DNA of 64,000 bases from Micromonospora chokoriensis (GTDB lineage: Bacteria > Actinomycetota > Actinomycetes > Mycobacteriales > Micromonosporaceae), in NCBI RefSeq assembly GCF_900091505.1, contig NZ_LT607409.1, positions 6,696,001 through 6,760,000 on the forward strand, given 5' to 3'. Shown here piece after piece: positions 1 to 8,054 of this stretch. Position 1 is the stretch's first letter. Every line of letters starts with the position of its first letter. The notes below the pieces were generated by a model. It saw only the letters and a list, made by a program, of their open reading frames with translations. It ran no database searches and had not been told where the DNA came from. Both the position numbers and the translations under genes were made by a program.

Positions 1-1
1 C

Positions 2-163
2 GTGCACACCCCCGAGCGGCCCGACGGTACGCGCTGCCGCAAGGACGAGGCAGCACACCCGTGCCCTCTGCACCGCTGGGGCCGTCGCGTCCTGCAGCGG
101 CGCGGCCTGACCGCTGAGCAGGTGCAGACGTTGATCGCTGGAGGAACGGTGGCGTTGCGTTGA
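2..163 (+). CDS. C-terminal fragment of an unknown protein (cut by window edge)
   Basis: An open frame runs from the window edge to a TGA at 161-163 and gives 53 residues. It contains Cys and His residues in a CRKDEAAHPCPLH stretch, then a basic helix-like tail (RWGRRVLQRRGLTAEQVQ). I do not recognise the family. The stop overlaps the TTG of the next frame as TTGA, which suggests an operon with translational coupling. The upstream part lies outside the window, so function cannot be judged. Confidence 0.45.
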   Translation: MHTPERPDGTRCRKDEAAHPCPLHRWGRRVLQRRGLTAEQVQTLIAGGTVALR

Positions 164-420
164 GTGCGCCGCGGTGGATCATCCACCTCCCGACCACGCT
201 GACCAGCCTCGACGAGGTGACCGCGCTGGCCGTGGCGCTCCGCGACTCGCTCGGTCACCTCGCCGTCGTCGACTTCGGTGAGATCACGCTCAGCGAGGAG
301 GACGCGCAGTTCCTGCGTACCCGAGTGTTCTGTGACGCCCGGCTCGGCGATGCCGGTCGTTGCCGGCGGCGCGACGCCCACGACGGATCCTGCGCTGCGG
401 CGATCGACTCGGCTTCATGA
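160..420 (+). CDS. Small hypothetical protein, tail derived from a repeat
   Basis: This 86-residue frame starts at a TTG that overlaps the previous stop. The first ~55 residues look like a folded alpha/beta piece (hydrophobic runs around LAVVDFGEITLS). From about residue 60 the sequence turns Arg/Cys/Asp-rich and loses protein-like character. The last codons (IDSAS and stop) lie in a palindromic repeat element found again near 25.4 kb, so the end of the gene may have been replaced by that element. Function unknown. The TTG start is the weak point. Confidence 0.4.
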   Translation: MSAPRWIIHLPTTLTSLDEVTALAVALRDSLGHLAVVDFGEITLSEEDAQFLRTRVFCDARLGDAGRCRRRDAHDGSCAAAIDSAS

Positions 421-474
421 AAGTCGGGGTGTCCGCAGTCCGCGGACACCCCGACCTCACTGAAACTGTGGTGA
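402..474 (+). repeat. Family-B palindromic element, copy 1
   Basis: It begins GATCGACTCGGCTTCATGAA and continues into a CGGGGTGTC core, matching the copy at 25367-25443 in order and spacing. It supplies the TGA stop of the gene at 160-420. The inner arms pair perfectly while the outer right arm has diverged. Confidence 0.55.
423..455. terminator. Hairpin between convergent genes
   Basis: GTCGGGGTGTCCGC at 423-436 pairs perfectly with 442-455 around a 5-nt loop. There is no T-run, as usual in high-G+C genomes. It lies between the gene ending at 420 and the convergent glycanase ending at 487, so it could stop transcription in both directions. Confidence 0.6.
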
Positions 475-486
475 TAAAACGGCGAG

Positions 487-3400
487 CTAGCCGCCGTTGA
501 CGACGAACTGCGAGCCCGGCTGGATGACGATGTTGCCGTCGGCCGAGTTGGTGATTGTCACGTTCGTCAGGTTGGCGTTACCGCGCGCGCCGCTCATCGC
601 GAGGATGCCGGCGCCGTTGGTGGACTTGTCGATCCGCACGTTGGTGATGGCGACGTTCGGCATGTTGCCGCCGCCGTTCTTGAACTGAATGCCGTCGAAC
701 GTGGAGTCGATGATGTCGGTGTCCCGGATCGTGACGCCCACGATGTCCCGGGTGGAGGGGAAGAGGGTGATGGCACCGAACTCCTGGTCCTCGTTCCAGA
801 ACGCGCCACCGGTGCGGTAGAGCCCGTTGTTGGCGATCAACGTCGTGCCGGAGAACGGCAGCGGGTCGTGGTCGGTCGCCAGCATGATGCCCGGGTAGTT
901 CGCGGTGTCGTAGATCAGGTTGTTCTCGATCGAGTTGTCGTAGCCGCCGTAGATCGCGATGCCGTTCGCCCGCCAGGGCAGTTGGATGGTGTTGTTGACG
1001 AAGTGGTTGTCGTGGGCGATGTCGACGGTGCGGTCCTTGACGTACGGGTTGGCCCAGACGGCGAGCGCGTCGTCACCGGTGGTGCGGAACGACGAGTTGA
1101 ACACCCGCGAGTTGCGCGTGCCGTTGCTGAAGTTGATGCCGTCGGCGTACGTGTTGCGGATCCGCATGCCGGTGAACTCCAGCCCGTCGGCCGGCCCCCA
1201 CAGGTCGGGGATGTTGTCGTAGTCCCGGCCCACCCAGGCACCCACGTTGGCGTGCTCGATCCAGACGTTGCTGATCTTGGTGCCGGTGCCGAAGCGACCG
1301 TTCAGCCCCACGCCACCCTCGGCGTTGCCGTCACCACCGCGGATCCGGCCGGAGCCGAAGATGGCGATGTCGGAGATCTGGGTGTTCTTGTCGATGTCGA
1401 AGCCGAAGTTGCCCTCGTGCGGGTGGTTGATGCCACCCGCGTTCTGCGGCTCGGTCAGCGTGTACAGCTGCGAGTGCCACATGCCGGCGCCCCGGATCGT
1501 GACGTTGCTGATGCCGACCTGGTTGTGCATGCCCCGGTTCAGCGGGTCGTCGGTCAGGATCTTCTGCTCCTGCCGCCACTGCCCGGCGGGGATCCAGACG
1601 CAGCCGATGACACCGTTCTGGTCGTCGGTCACCGCCCGTTGGATCGCGGCGGTGTCGTCGAGCCCGTCGTTCGGGACCGCACCGTACGACGTGATCGAGG
1701 TGCAGCCGGCCGGCTGGCTCGCCGGGGGCGCCACCTGCTCCAGGTCGATCGTGTCGATGACGTAGAACGAGGCGGTGTCACCCGAGTCGCGCTGCAACTT
1801 GAACCGGGTGCCGACCGGGTACGACTGCGCCAGCAGCGCGTTCGACTCGTCGAAGAGCCGCCGGGCGTCGGCCTGCGGGGTGTTGGTCAGCGCCTCCGGC
1901 CCGTCGGTGTTGCCGTAGAGCCAGCTGTGCTTCGACGACAGGGTCAACTTCCGGGAGAAGACGTCGTTGACGTACAGGCTGATGGTCGCCTCGATGCCGC
2001 CGCCACCGGGGGCGTCCGGGATGGAGTTGCGCACCACGATGGAGTTGGCCTGGTTGGCCGAGGTGAACTCCACGAACTGACCGGTGCTGGTGAGCCGTAC
2101 CGACTTGCGACCCGAGGACTCGCTCGCGAAGTTGGTGTGGCCGAAGGTCCGCAGCGGGTCGGTCTCCAGCAGCGTGCCCGAGTAGCGACCGGCCTCCGCC
2201 TCGTAGGAGACGTACGGGACGGCCGCCCCGCGCCCGACCACTATCGACTGGCTGAACGCGTTGTTGGTCTCGTTGGTCTCGGCGACCACGTTGGTGGCGT
2301 CAGCGGTCGCGGTGAGGGTGGCACCGCCGCTGGTGGCGGTCCAACTGCCGCTGACGGCCACGGTGACGGTCGCGCCGGCCGCGATCGAGGCGGTGTTGGT
2401 GTTGAGTGTGGTGCTGCCCGCCACCAGCCGGGTGACGGTGGTCGCGCCGGTCGCTGCGGTGCCCCGGTTGCGGACCGCCACGGTGAAGGTGACGGCCGCC
2501 CCGACCGCCGGGTTCGGCGGGTTCGAGGCGATGCTGAGCACCTGAAGGTCCGGGCCCGGGGCCTGCGTCACCACGAGAGGCGACGCCGCGGTGAAGCTGT
2601 TGTTGCCGTTGTTCTGCTCGACGATCGTGTTCGTCGGGTCGACCACCGCTGAGACGGCGTAGCTGCCCATCGGCCGCGTACCGGCGTTGACCGACACGGT
2701 GGTCGAGGCGCCGGCGGCGAGCGCGCCCACCGTGGCGCTGCCGACGACCGCGCCGGCCAGGCTGACGTTGACAGTCGTCGCCCCGGCGGACGCCGAGCCG
2801 ATGTTCTGCACCACCGCCGACAGGGTGACCGCGCTGACCTCGCTCGGCGACGAGGGTGACCAGGTCACCGAGCTGACCACCAGGTCCGGGTTGGGGGCCG
2901 GCGTGCCGCACACCTCAAGCTCCGCGACCTGGCCGGACGGCGCGCCGGTGTTGCCGGTGAACCGCAACTGCACGTCCGCCGTGGTCGCGCTGACCGGGAT
3001 CGTCACCAGGTTGGTGCCCTGCACGAACTGGTAGGCCGCCGCCGACACCAGACTGGTGTACGACGACGACGCCTGGTCGCGACCGAGGACCTGGATGGTC
3101 TGGGTACGGGTGCCCCAGGCCGAATCCGGGTTGAGTTTGACGGTGACACCGGAGATCGAGTGGTTCGCGCCCAGCGCCACTGTCAGGTTCTGCGGGTAGC
3201 TCGCCGCGCCCTCCCAGTAAGTGCCGAGCTGCCCGTCGTTCGCCTTGTCCGGGGTGAAGCTGAAGGTGGACCCGCTCGCCGTCATGCTCTTGCCCTGTGC
3301 CACGTTCGTGCAGGCGGGCGGGTTGCTGCCGGTCCGGGTGACGGTGTTGCTGGTGCCGGACAGGTTGCCGGCGCCGTCGCGGGCCCGGACGTAGTAGGAG

Positions 3401-4179
3401 ACGGTCGCCGTGGCCGGCTGGGTGTCGTTGAAGGTGGTCACGTTCCCGACGGACTGGAGGAACGCGCCGTTGCGGTAGACGTCGTAACCGGCGATGCCGC
3501 TGCCGCCCGCGTTGTCGGTCGACGCGACCCAGTTGAGGCTGATGGTGGTGCCCGACTGGGTGTACGAGAGGTTGCCCGGCACGCTCGGGGCGGTGGTGTC
3601 CGGGGTGGTGCCGCCGCTGCCGTACACCTCCAGCTCGGAGAGCTGCCCCGCCGGCCAGCCGCTGTTCGCGGTGACGGTGATCCGCACGTAGCGGGTGGAG
3701 GTCGCGCTGAAGTTGATCGTGACCGTGCTGGCGCTCGCCGGGTTGAAGGTGTACGTCTGCGACCCGACCAGATCGATGAAGGACGAACCGTTCGTGCTGC
3801 CCCGCACGCTCAACGTCTGCGTCCGGGTCGCCCAGCCGTTCGTCGGCAGCTTCAGCACGACCTGGTTGACGCTCTGCGCCGCACCGAGGTCGACCTGCAC
3901 CCACTGCGGGAACGCGTTGTTGACGCTCTCCCAGTAGCTGCCGGCGTTGCCGTCGACGACCTTGGACGAGTCGTAGACGTCGGCGTGGCCGCTCTCCTGG
4001 GTGGGGCGGCCCTGGGCGAGGTTGGTGGCGGCCGGGGCGAAGCCACTGCTCGGCGCGGCCACCGTGTCGGCCGGGCGGGCGGCGACGGCCGGGTTCGCGA
4101 CAGCTGTCGCTCCCGCCGTGGCGATCAGCGTGGCCGCGGCTGTCGCCGCGACCATTCTGAACAGATTCGTTCGTCTCAT
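487..4179 (-). CDS. Secreted multi-domain alpha-1,3-glucanase-like glycoside hydrolase (GH87-like)
   Basis: 1230 residues. A signal peptide (basic MRRTNLFR, then an Ala-rich core to about residue 34) sends it outside the cell. In order follow: a discoidin/CBM32-type domain (~50-188); a fibronectin III domain (~197-283); a second discoidin domain (~289-426); two CARDB domains (~431-540 and ~545-650); a CBM6/35-like sandwich (~655-820); and a right-handed beta-helix (~830-1230). Within the helix, DGINFSNG places Asp1013 about 23 residues before the pair Asp1036-Asp1037 in TTGDDALAVW. That arrangement of three acids fits the catalytic triad known for GH87 mycodextranases and mutanases, some of which share this discoidin-plus-CBM layout. 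Likely substrate is fungal or bacterial alpha-1,3-glucan (inferred). ATG chosen for AGGA 7 nt upstream. Another beta-helix glycanase family is possible. Confidence 0.75.
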   Translation of the reverse strand: MRRTNLFRMVAATAAATLIATAGATAVANPAVAARPADTVAAPSSGFAPAATNLAQGRPTQESGHADVYDSSKVVDGNAGSYWESVNNAFPQWVQVDLGAAQSVNQVVLKLPTNGWATRTQTLSVRGSTNGSSFIDLVGSQTYTFNPASASTVTINFSATSTRYVRITVTANSGWPAGQLSELEVYGSGGTTPDTTAPSVPGNLSYTQSGTTISLNWVASTDNAGGSGIAGYDVYRNGAFLQSVGNVTTFNDTQPATATVSYYVRARDGAGNLSGTSNTVTRTGSNPPACTNVAQGKSMTASGSTFSFTPDKANDGQLGTYWEGAASYPQNLTVALGANHSISGVTVKLNPDSAWGTRTQTIQVLGRDQASSSYTSLVSAAAYQFVQGTNLVTIPVSATTADVQLRFTGNTGAPSGQVAELEVCGTPAPNPDLVVSSVTWSPSSPSEVSAVTLSAVVQNIGSASAGATTVNVSLAGAVVGSATVGALAAGASTTVSVNAGTRPMGSYAVSAVVDPTNTIVEQNNGNNSFTAASPLVVTQAPGPDLQVLSIASNPPNPAVGAAVTFTVAVRNRGTAATGATTVTRLVAGSTTLNTNTASIAAGATVTVAVSGSWTATSGGATLTATADATNVVAETNETNNAFSQSIVVGRGAAVPYVSYEAEAGRYSGTLLETDPLRTFGHTNFASESSGRKSVRLTSTGQFVEFTSANQANSIVVRNSIPDAPGGGGIEATISLYVNDVFSRKLTLSSKHSWLYGNTDGPEALTNTPQADARRLFDESNALLAQSYPVGTRFKLQRDSGDTASFYVIDTIDLEQVAPPASQPAGCTSITSYGAVPNDGLDDTAAIQRAVTDDQNGVIGCVWIPAGQWRQEQKILTDDPLNRGMHNQVGISNVTIRGAGMWHSQLYTLTEPQNAGGINHPHEGNFGFDIDKNTQISDIAIFGSGRIRGGDGNAEGGVGLNGRFGTGTKISNVWIEHANVGAWVGRDYDNIPDLWGPADGLEFTGMRIRNTYADGINFSNGTRNSRVFNSSFRTTGDDALAVWANPYVKDRTVDIAHDNHFVNNTIQLPWRANGIAIYGGYDNSIENNLIYDTANYPGIMLATDHDPLPFSGTTLIANNGLYRTGGAFWNEDQEFGAITLFPSTRDIVGVTIRDTDIIDSTFDGIQFKNGGGNMPNVAITNVRIDKSTNGAGILAMSGARGNANLTNVTITNSADGNIVIQPGSQFVVNGG

Positions 4180-4293
4180 GACTGTCCTGTCGTCGGGGGA
4201 CGGTTGCCGCGGGCGGGGGTGACCACGGGTGGGGGTGAGCGGCGGTGCGTCGCCGGCCGGTGAGGCGGGCCGGCGTCGAGGGGGTACCGAGCA

Positions 4294-4322
4294 TCAACGG
4301 GCCTCCCCAGGAGGCCCGTTGA
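4294..4322. other. Hairpin in the leader of the glycanase gene
   Basis: A 13-bp perfect stem (4294-4306 with 4310-4322, loop CCA) lies between the glycanase start codon and its likely promoter, so it would be transcribed in the leader. It could be an attenuator, an mRNA-stabilising stem, or a second stop signal for the GNAT transcript. Confidence 0.5.
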
Positions 4323-4386
4323 ATCTTCCGCATGCATGCACAGAACCGTGCACGTCTTTGTCGAAATCTTGCGTTACTTTGACCAA

Positions 4387-4415
4387 AGGTTACTGACGTG
4401 CTACGGGAGCGTCAA
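4387..4415 (-). promoter_or_regulatory. Likely promoter of the glycanase gene
   Basis: On the minus strand TTGACG (4415-4410) is followed after 17 nt by TAACCT (4392-4387). This is a fair housekeeping-sigma promoter in an unusually A+T-rich patch. CTTTGGTCAAAG, a 12-bp near-palindrome, overlaps the -10 and start region and may be an operator. The leader would be about 200 nt. Confidence 0.45.
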
Positions 4416-4474
4416 CACTTCGACCACGGTAACTATTGACGGAGTTGCCCACTGTCGACCGCCGACAACGCGAA

Positions 4475-4513
4475 GGAAGGTGCCGCCTTCGACGACTGGA
4501 GGCGGCACCTTCC
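4475..4513. terminator. Hairpin after the GNAT gene
   Basis: GGAAGGTGCCGCC at 4475-4487 pairs with its exact complement at 4501-4513 across a 13-nt loop. It lies about 40 nt past the stop of the GNAT gene, which reads leftward, and fits a terminator for it. Confidence 0.6.
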
Positions 4514-4554
4514 CCGAACCTGCGCGGATATTGCGTCAGGTCGTAACGGAACGA

Positions 4555-5106
4555 TCAGGCATCTGGTGCTCGGACCACGAACGTCTCCAACAGCTCACCG
4601 CCGTACCAGTCGGTGCGCTGGCCGACGTGCGCCATCCCGAGCCGCCGGCAGACCGCCATCGACGCCTCGTTGCCCGGCGACACCAGCGCGTGAACCTCCG
4701 GGCCGCCGGCGGCGAACTCCCGTGCCACGAGCGCGCCTGCCGCCTCGGTGGCGTACCCGTGACCCCACGAGTCCGGGTGCAGGTGCCAACCCGTCTCGAT
4801 CTGCTCGGTGAGCACCGCCTCGTCGACGCCGGGGATCGGCTTGAGCAGCACCGTGCCCGCCACCTGACCGGTCTCGCGGACCTCGATCGCCCAGGTGCCG
4901 TACCGGCCGTCGTCGGCCGCGTGCCGGTCTCGCCAGATGCGCAGCCGCTCGGCGGCCTGAGCCGGGTCGGTCATCGGCAGGCCGGGCGACACGGCCAGCC
5001 AACGGGTGATGTCCGGACGGGAGTAGATGTCGTAGATCCGGGCCAGGTCCGCCGGATCATCGGTCCAATCGCGCAGGATGAGGCGTTCGGTGGTGACAAC
5101 AGTCAT
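4555..5106 (-). CDS. GNAT family N-acetyltransferase
   Basis: 183 residues. The start TERLILRDW, the central AIEVRETGQVAGTV strand and the late GHGYATEAA stretch (acetyl-CoA pyrophosphate loop, R/Q-x-x-G-x-A type) are typical of RimJ/RimL-like acetyltransferases (Acetyltransf_3). The C-terminal GNEASMAVCRRLGM segment is the usual final motif. It would transfer acetyl from acetyl-CoA to an amine; the substrate cannot be told. The ATG at 5106 gives the normal family N-terminus; a longer upstream frame is mostly non-protein-like. It is divergent from the YihY gene with about 50 nt between starts. Confidence 0.85.
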   Translation of the reverse strand: MTVVTTERLILRDWTDDPADLARIYDIYSRPDITRWLAVSPGLPMTDPAQAAERLRIWRDRHAADDGRYGTWAIEVRETGQVAGTVLLKPIPGVDEAVLTEQIETGWHLHPDSWGHGYATEAAGALVAREFAAGGPEVHALVSPGNEASMAVCRRLGMAHVGQRTDWYGGELLETFVVRAPDA

Positions 5107-5157
5107 GACCGGCGATCTTAAGGAGTGACGGCTCCGACGACAGGGAAGGAGACGGCG

Positions 5158-6006
5158 ATGGGCAACGGATGGCAGCGGGCGAAGCGGATCACCAGCGCCG
5201 CGTTCCGCCCGGTACGTGGGCGGGACCTGTCGCTGCACGCCGCCGCGATCACCTTCTACGGAGCCATCGCCGTGGTGCCGGTCGCCCTCCTGGCGATCTG
5301 GCTCACCTCGCTGGTGGCCGGGGCCGATCGGGTACGCCGACTCACCTCGCACGCCGTGGAGGCGCTGCCCACCGCCATCGGCGCACCCCGGGCCGTGGAC
5401 GCGCTGGTCAACGCCGGAGTGGAGCTGACCCCGCTGCTGGCGCTGGCCTCACTGCTGCCCGCGTCGCTCTACGGCGAGGGTCTGCGCCGGGCCTTCGTGT
5501 CGGTCGCCGCGCCCCGCTCCGACGAGCACCTGGTCGGCTGGCGGGGCCGACTGCTCCTCCTGCCGCTGCTCGCGCCGGCCCCCGCGCTGCTGCTGTCGAT
5601 CCTGCTGGCGCTCCCGCTCACCACCGGCCTCGTACGCCAGGGCGGCTGGCGCGGTGTCCTCGGCGTGGTGCTGTCGTTCCTGGCGGTCTGGGTGGTGCTC
5701 ACGCCGGTGCTGATGTGGGTGTTCCGGGTGGTCGGGCCGGCCTCACCGGACTGGCTCTCCACGCTCGCGATCGGGTCGTTCACGGCGGCCAACCTCTCCG
5801 GCTTCCTGCACGGCTTCGTCCTCTTCGCCTCGCTCCCCCTGAACCTGGGGGTGCCGTTCGGCGGCTTCGACGAGATCGGCGCGGGAGTCGCCGTGCTCCT
5901 CTGGCTGTACCTGTTCCACGTGATCGTCCTGGCCGGTTACTCCGCCACCCTGGCCCTCTCCACCTGGCGCACCACCCGCGCCACCCCCACCCCTCAATCG
6001 GGTTGA
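5158..6006 (+). CDS. YihY/BrkB-family inner membrane protein
   Basis: 282 residues with about six hydrophobic segments. The opening RDLSLHAAAITFYGAIAVVPVALL matches the start of YihY/BrkB proteins, once annotated ribonuclease BN; they are now seen as membrane proteins of uncertain role, with a transporter suspected. I prefer the ATG at 5158, with GGAAGGAG 8 nt upstream, over the GTG at 5125 whose Shine-Dalgarno would overlap the start. Its TGA is the first three bases of a long hairpin element, so the C-terminus ends where the element begins. Confidence 0.85.
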   Translation: MGNGWQRAKRITSAAFRPVRGRDLSLHAAAITFYGAIAVVPVALLAIWLTSLVAGADRVRRLTSHAVEALPTAIGAPRAVDALVNAGVELTPLLALASLLPASLYGEGLRRAFVSVAAPRSDEHLVGWRGRLLLLPLLAPAPALLLSILLALPLTTGLVRQGGWRGVLGVVLSFLAVWVVLTPVLMWVFRVVGPASPDWLSTLAIGSFTAANLSGFLHGFVLFASLPLNLGVPFGGFDEIGAGVAVLLWLYLFHVIVLAGYSATLALSTWRTTRATPTPQSG

Positions 6007-6059
6007 TCAAGAGGTTTGCGTCAGTTTCGCGCCGTGCGCTGACGCAAACCTCTTGATCA
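6004..6059. repeat. Family-A hairpin element, copy 1
   Basis: Two 21-nt arms (6004-6024 and 6039-6059) are perfect inverted complements around a 14-nt loop. The left arm begins TGATCAAGAGGTTTGCGTCA. The first TGA is the stop of the YihY gene. It lies between two convergent genes and would be a strong bidirectional terminator. An almost identical copy occurs at 12440-12495 and a diverged one at 51578-51634. Confidence 0.85.
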
Positions 6060-6073
6060 CCGGGACGGATCGA

Positions 6074-6107
6074 GGGGGTGGGGGTGGGGGTGGGGGTGGG
6101 GGTGGGG
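6074..6107 (+). repeat. GGGGGT tandem tract (possible G-quadruplex)
   Basis: Five units of GGGGGT and a final GGGG follow the hairpin element and end just before the stop of the permease gene on the other strand. The tract has more than four G-runs of four or five and short T loops, so the + strand could fold into a G-quadruplex. It is a likely slippage site. Confidence 0.7.
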
Positions 6108-6108
6108 T

Positions 6109-7320
6109 TCAGGGGGTGGAGAGGGCTTCGGTGGGGGTTTGCCGGGCCGCTCGGATCGACGGGTAGACGCCGGCGATGACGCCGACCACCAGGGCACCGC
6201 CGACTCCGCCGACCACCGCGATCAGCGGGATCGTGGGCGGCCACCCCTGGTAGCCGGCGTAACCGACGGTGGCGAGCACCCCCAGGATCGCACCGGCCGC
6301 GCCACCGAGCACACTGAGCAGCACCGACTCGGTGAGGAACTGCAGCCGGATCTGGCCCCGGTTCGCGCCGAGCGCCCGGCGCAGGCCGATCTCCCGACGG
6401 CGCTCCAACACCGAGATGACCATCGTGTTCGCCACGCCGATCCCGCCGACCAGCAGGGCGACCGCCGCCAGGCCGAGGAACAGCCCGGAGAAGCTGCTCT
6501 CCGTGGCCCGTTTCGCGGCGAGCGCGTCGGAGGGGCGGCTGACCTGGACCAACCCGGGCAACTGCGGGTTGAGGGTGGCCGGCAGTACCGCCCGGACATC
6601 CTCCAACGCGTCCTCCCGGGCCCGCAGGTAGACGACGGTGGGATGGCCGTCGAAGCCGAGCATGGCCTTCGCGGCGTCCCACCCGACCAGCACCGAACGG
6701 TCGAGATCCGGGGAGAGCGGCAACGGGTCCAGGATGCCGATCACGGTGAACCACCGTTCGCCGATGAGCACCTGGGGTGGTTGCCGTGGGTCCACCGTCG
6801 CGAAGCCCAGCCGGCTCGCCGCCACGTGACCGAGGACCGCGGTCGGGAGCCCTACCGTTCCGGCGTCGAGAGCCCGGCCACTGTGGACCCGGCCGTTGAC
6901 CGTCGCCAGCAGGTCCGGACGGGACGCGAGGACGGTGAGCCCGGACGTGTCGTACCGGTCCATCAGATCGTTGCGGCGCACCGTGGTGTGGGTGTTCGCG
7001 ACCGCGCTCGCCGTCTGGACCGGCCCGATCCGCGTCGTCATGGCGGCGGCGTCCTCGGGGAGCAGGGCGGGCGGCGTCTGATCCGGCACCGGCTCGGCCC
7101 GCAGCATGTTGGTGCCGAGGGCGCTGAGCTGGTTCATCAGGTCGCGGTGGCTGGACGCGGGGATCCCCACCACCACGACCAGCGTGGCGATGCCGATGGA
7201 GATGCCCAGGGCGGAGAGGACCGCCCGCATCCGGCGGGTGGTCAGCCCGAGAAGACCGAGCCGGAGTACGTCGGAGGGGGCGAGCCGGGTCGGCCGGATG
7301 CCCCCGGGGGACGCGCTCAT
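6109..7320 (-). CDS. ABC transporter permease, MacB/FtsX type
   Basis: 403 residues. One membrane helix near the N-terminus (~33-52) is followed by a large extracytoplasmic domain (~55-280), then three helices with the FtsX motif region (NTMVISVLERRREIGLRRALGA) and a C-terminal SIRAARQTPTEAL. This is the MacB_PCD plus FtsX layout. Such proteins transmit ATP-driven movements across the membrane for efflux or lipoprotein release. The ATG overlaps the ATPase stop by 4 nt (ATGA). It is the last gene of the operon. Confidence 0.9.
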   Translation of the reverse strand: MSASPGGIRPTRLAPSDVLRLGLLGLTTRRMRAVLSALGISIGIATLVVVVGIPASSHRDLMNQLSALGTNMLRAEPVPDQTPPALLPEDAAAMTTRIGPVQTASAVANTHTTVRRNDLMDRYDTSGLTVLASRPDLLATVNGRVHSGRALDAGTVGLPTAVLGHVAASRLGFATVDPRQPPQVLIGERWFTVIGILDPLPLSPDLDRSVLVGWDAAKAMLGFDGHPTVVYLRAREDALEDVRAVLPATLNPQLPGLVQVSRPSDALAAKRATESSFSGLFLGLAAVALLVGGIGVANTMVISVLERRREIGLRRALGANRGQIRLQFLTESVLLSVLGGAAGAILGVLATVGYAGYQGWPPTIPLIAVVGGVGGALVVGVIAGVYPSIRAARQTPTEALSTP

Positions 7321-8054
7321 GCCCTGCTCCCGGTGTCGGAGACGATCCGGCCGTCGCGGATCTCCACCTGTCGAGGCATACGGGCGGCGAGATCGCGGTC
7401 GTGGGTGATCACGGCGATGGTGGTTCCCTCCGCGTTCAGGCTCATGAGCAGAGCCAGGACCGCTGCACCGTTGGTGGTGTCGAGCGCCCCGGTCGGCTCG
7501 TCGGCCAGCACCAGCGCCGGCTCGTTGACCAGCGCCCGGGCGATCGCCACCCGCTGCCGCTCCCCGCCGGAGAGCTGCCGCGGCAGGTGGTCGACCCGGT
7601 GCGCCAACCCGACGCGGTCCAACGCCTCGATCGCGGTACGGCGACGACGGCGGCGGGGCACCCCGGCGTACAGGAGGCCGGTGGCGACGTTCTCGGCGGC
7701 GTCCAGCCCGTCGGTGAGGTGGAACTGCTGGAAGACGAAGCCGAGCCAGCGGCCCCGCAGCGCGGAGAGCCGCCGGTCGGAGAGGGCGGTGACGTCCTGG
7801 CCCGCGACGCGTACGCGGCCACTGGTCGGCAGGTCGAGGGTGCCCATGATGTTCAGCAGCGTGGACTTGCCGGACCCGGACGGCCCGACGATGGCGAGCA
7901 TCTCGCCCGCGCGGACGGTCAGCGAGACGTCGTCCAGCGCGGTCACCCCGCCCGGGTACGTCCGGCTCACCCCCTCGACGCTGAGCACCGTCTCGGCGTA
8001 CGCCGGAATCACCTCGGTCGGGGTGTCGCCGGCCCGGGTGGTCACGCCGTTCAC
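7317..8054 (-). CDS. ABC transporter ATP-binding protein, MacB/LolD type
   Basis: 245 residues. Walker A is GPSGSGKST (residues 57-65). The Q-loop region FQQFHL, signature LSGGERQRVAIARAL and Walker B LVLADEPTGALD all look intact. It pairs with the FtsX-type permease downstream and the HlyD-like adaptor upstream, with 4-nt overlaps on both sides, so the three are translated together as one tripartite-like exporter. Cytoplasmic side of the membrane. The substrate is unknown; antimicrobial or envelope-stress efflux is usual for this arrangement. Confidence 0.92.
   Translation of the reverse strand: MNGVTTRAGDTPTEVIPAYAETVLSVEGVSRTYPGGVTALDDVSLTVRAGEMLAIVGPSGSGKSTLLNIMGTLDLPTSGRVRVAGQDVTALSDRRLSALRGRWLGFVFQQFHLTDGLDAAENVATGLLYAGVPRRRRRRTAIEALDRVGLAHRVDHLPRQLSGGERQRVAIARALVNEPALVLADEPTGALDTTNGAAVLALLMSLNAEGTTIAVITHDRDLAARMPRQVEIRDGRIVSDTGSRA

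Noticed and set aside
868..2652. Long open frame (594 codons) antisense to the glycanase gene
   Set aside because: It is Val/Arg/Asp-rich, has no recognisable domain, and mirrors the codon bias of the real gene. Long antisense frames are expected at this G+C content.
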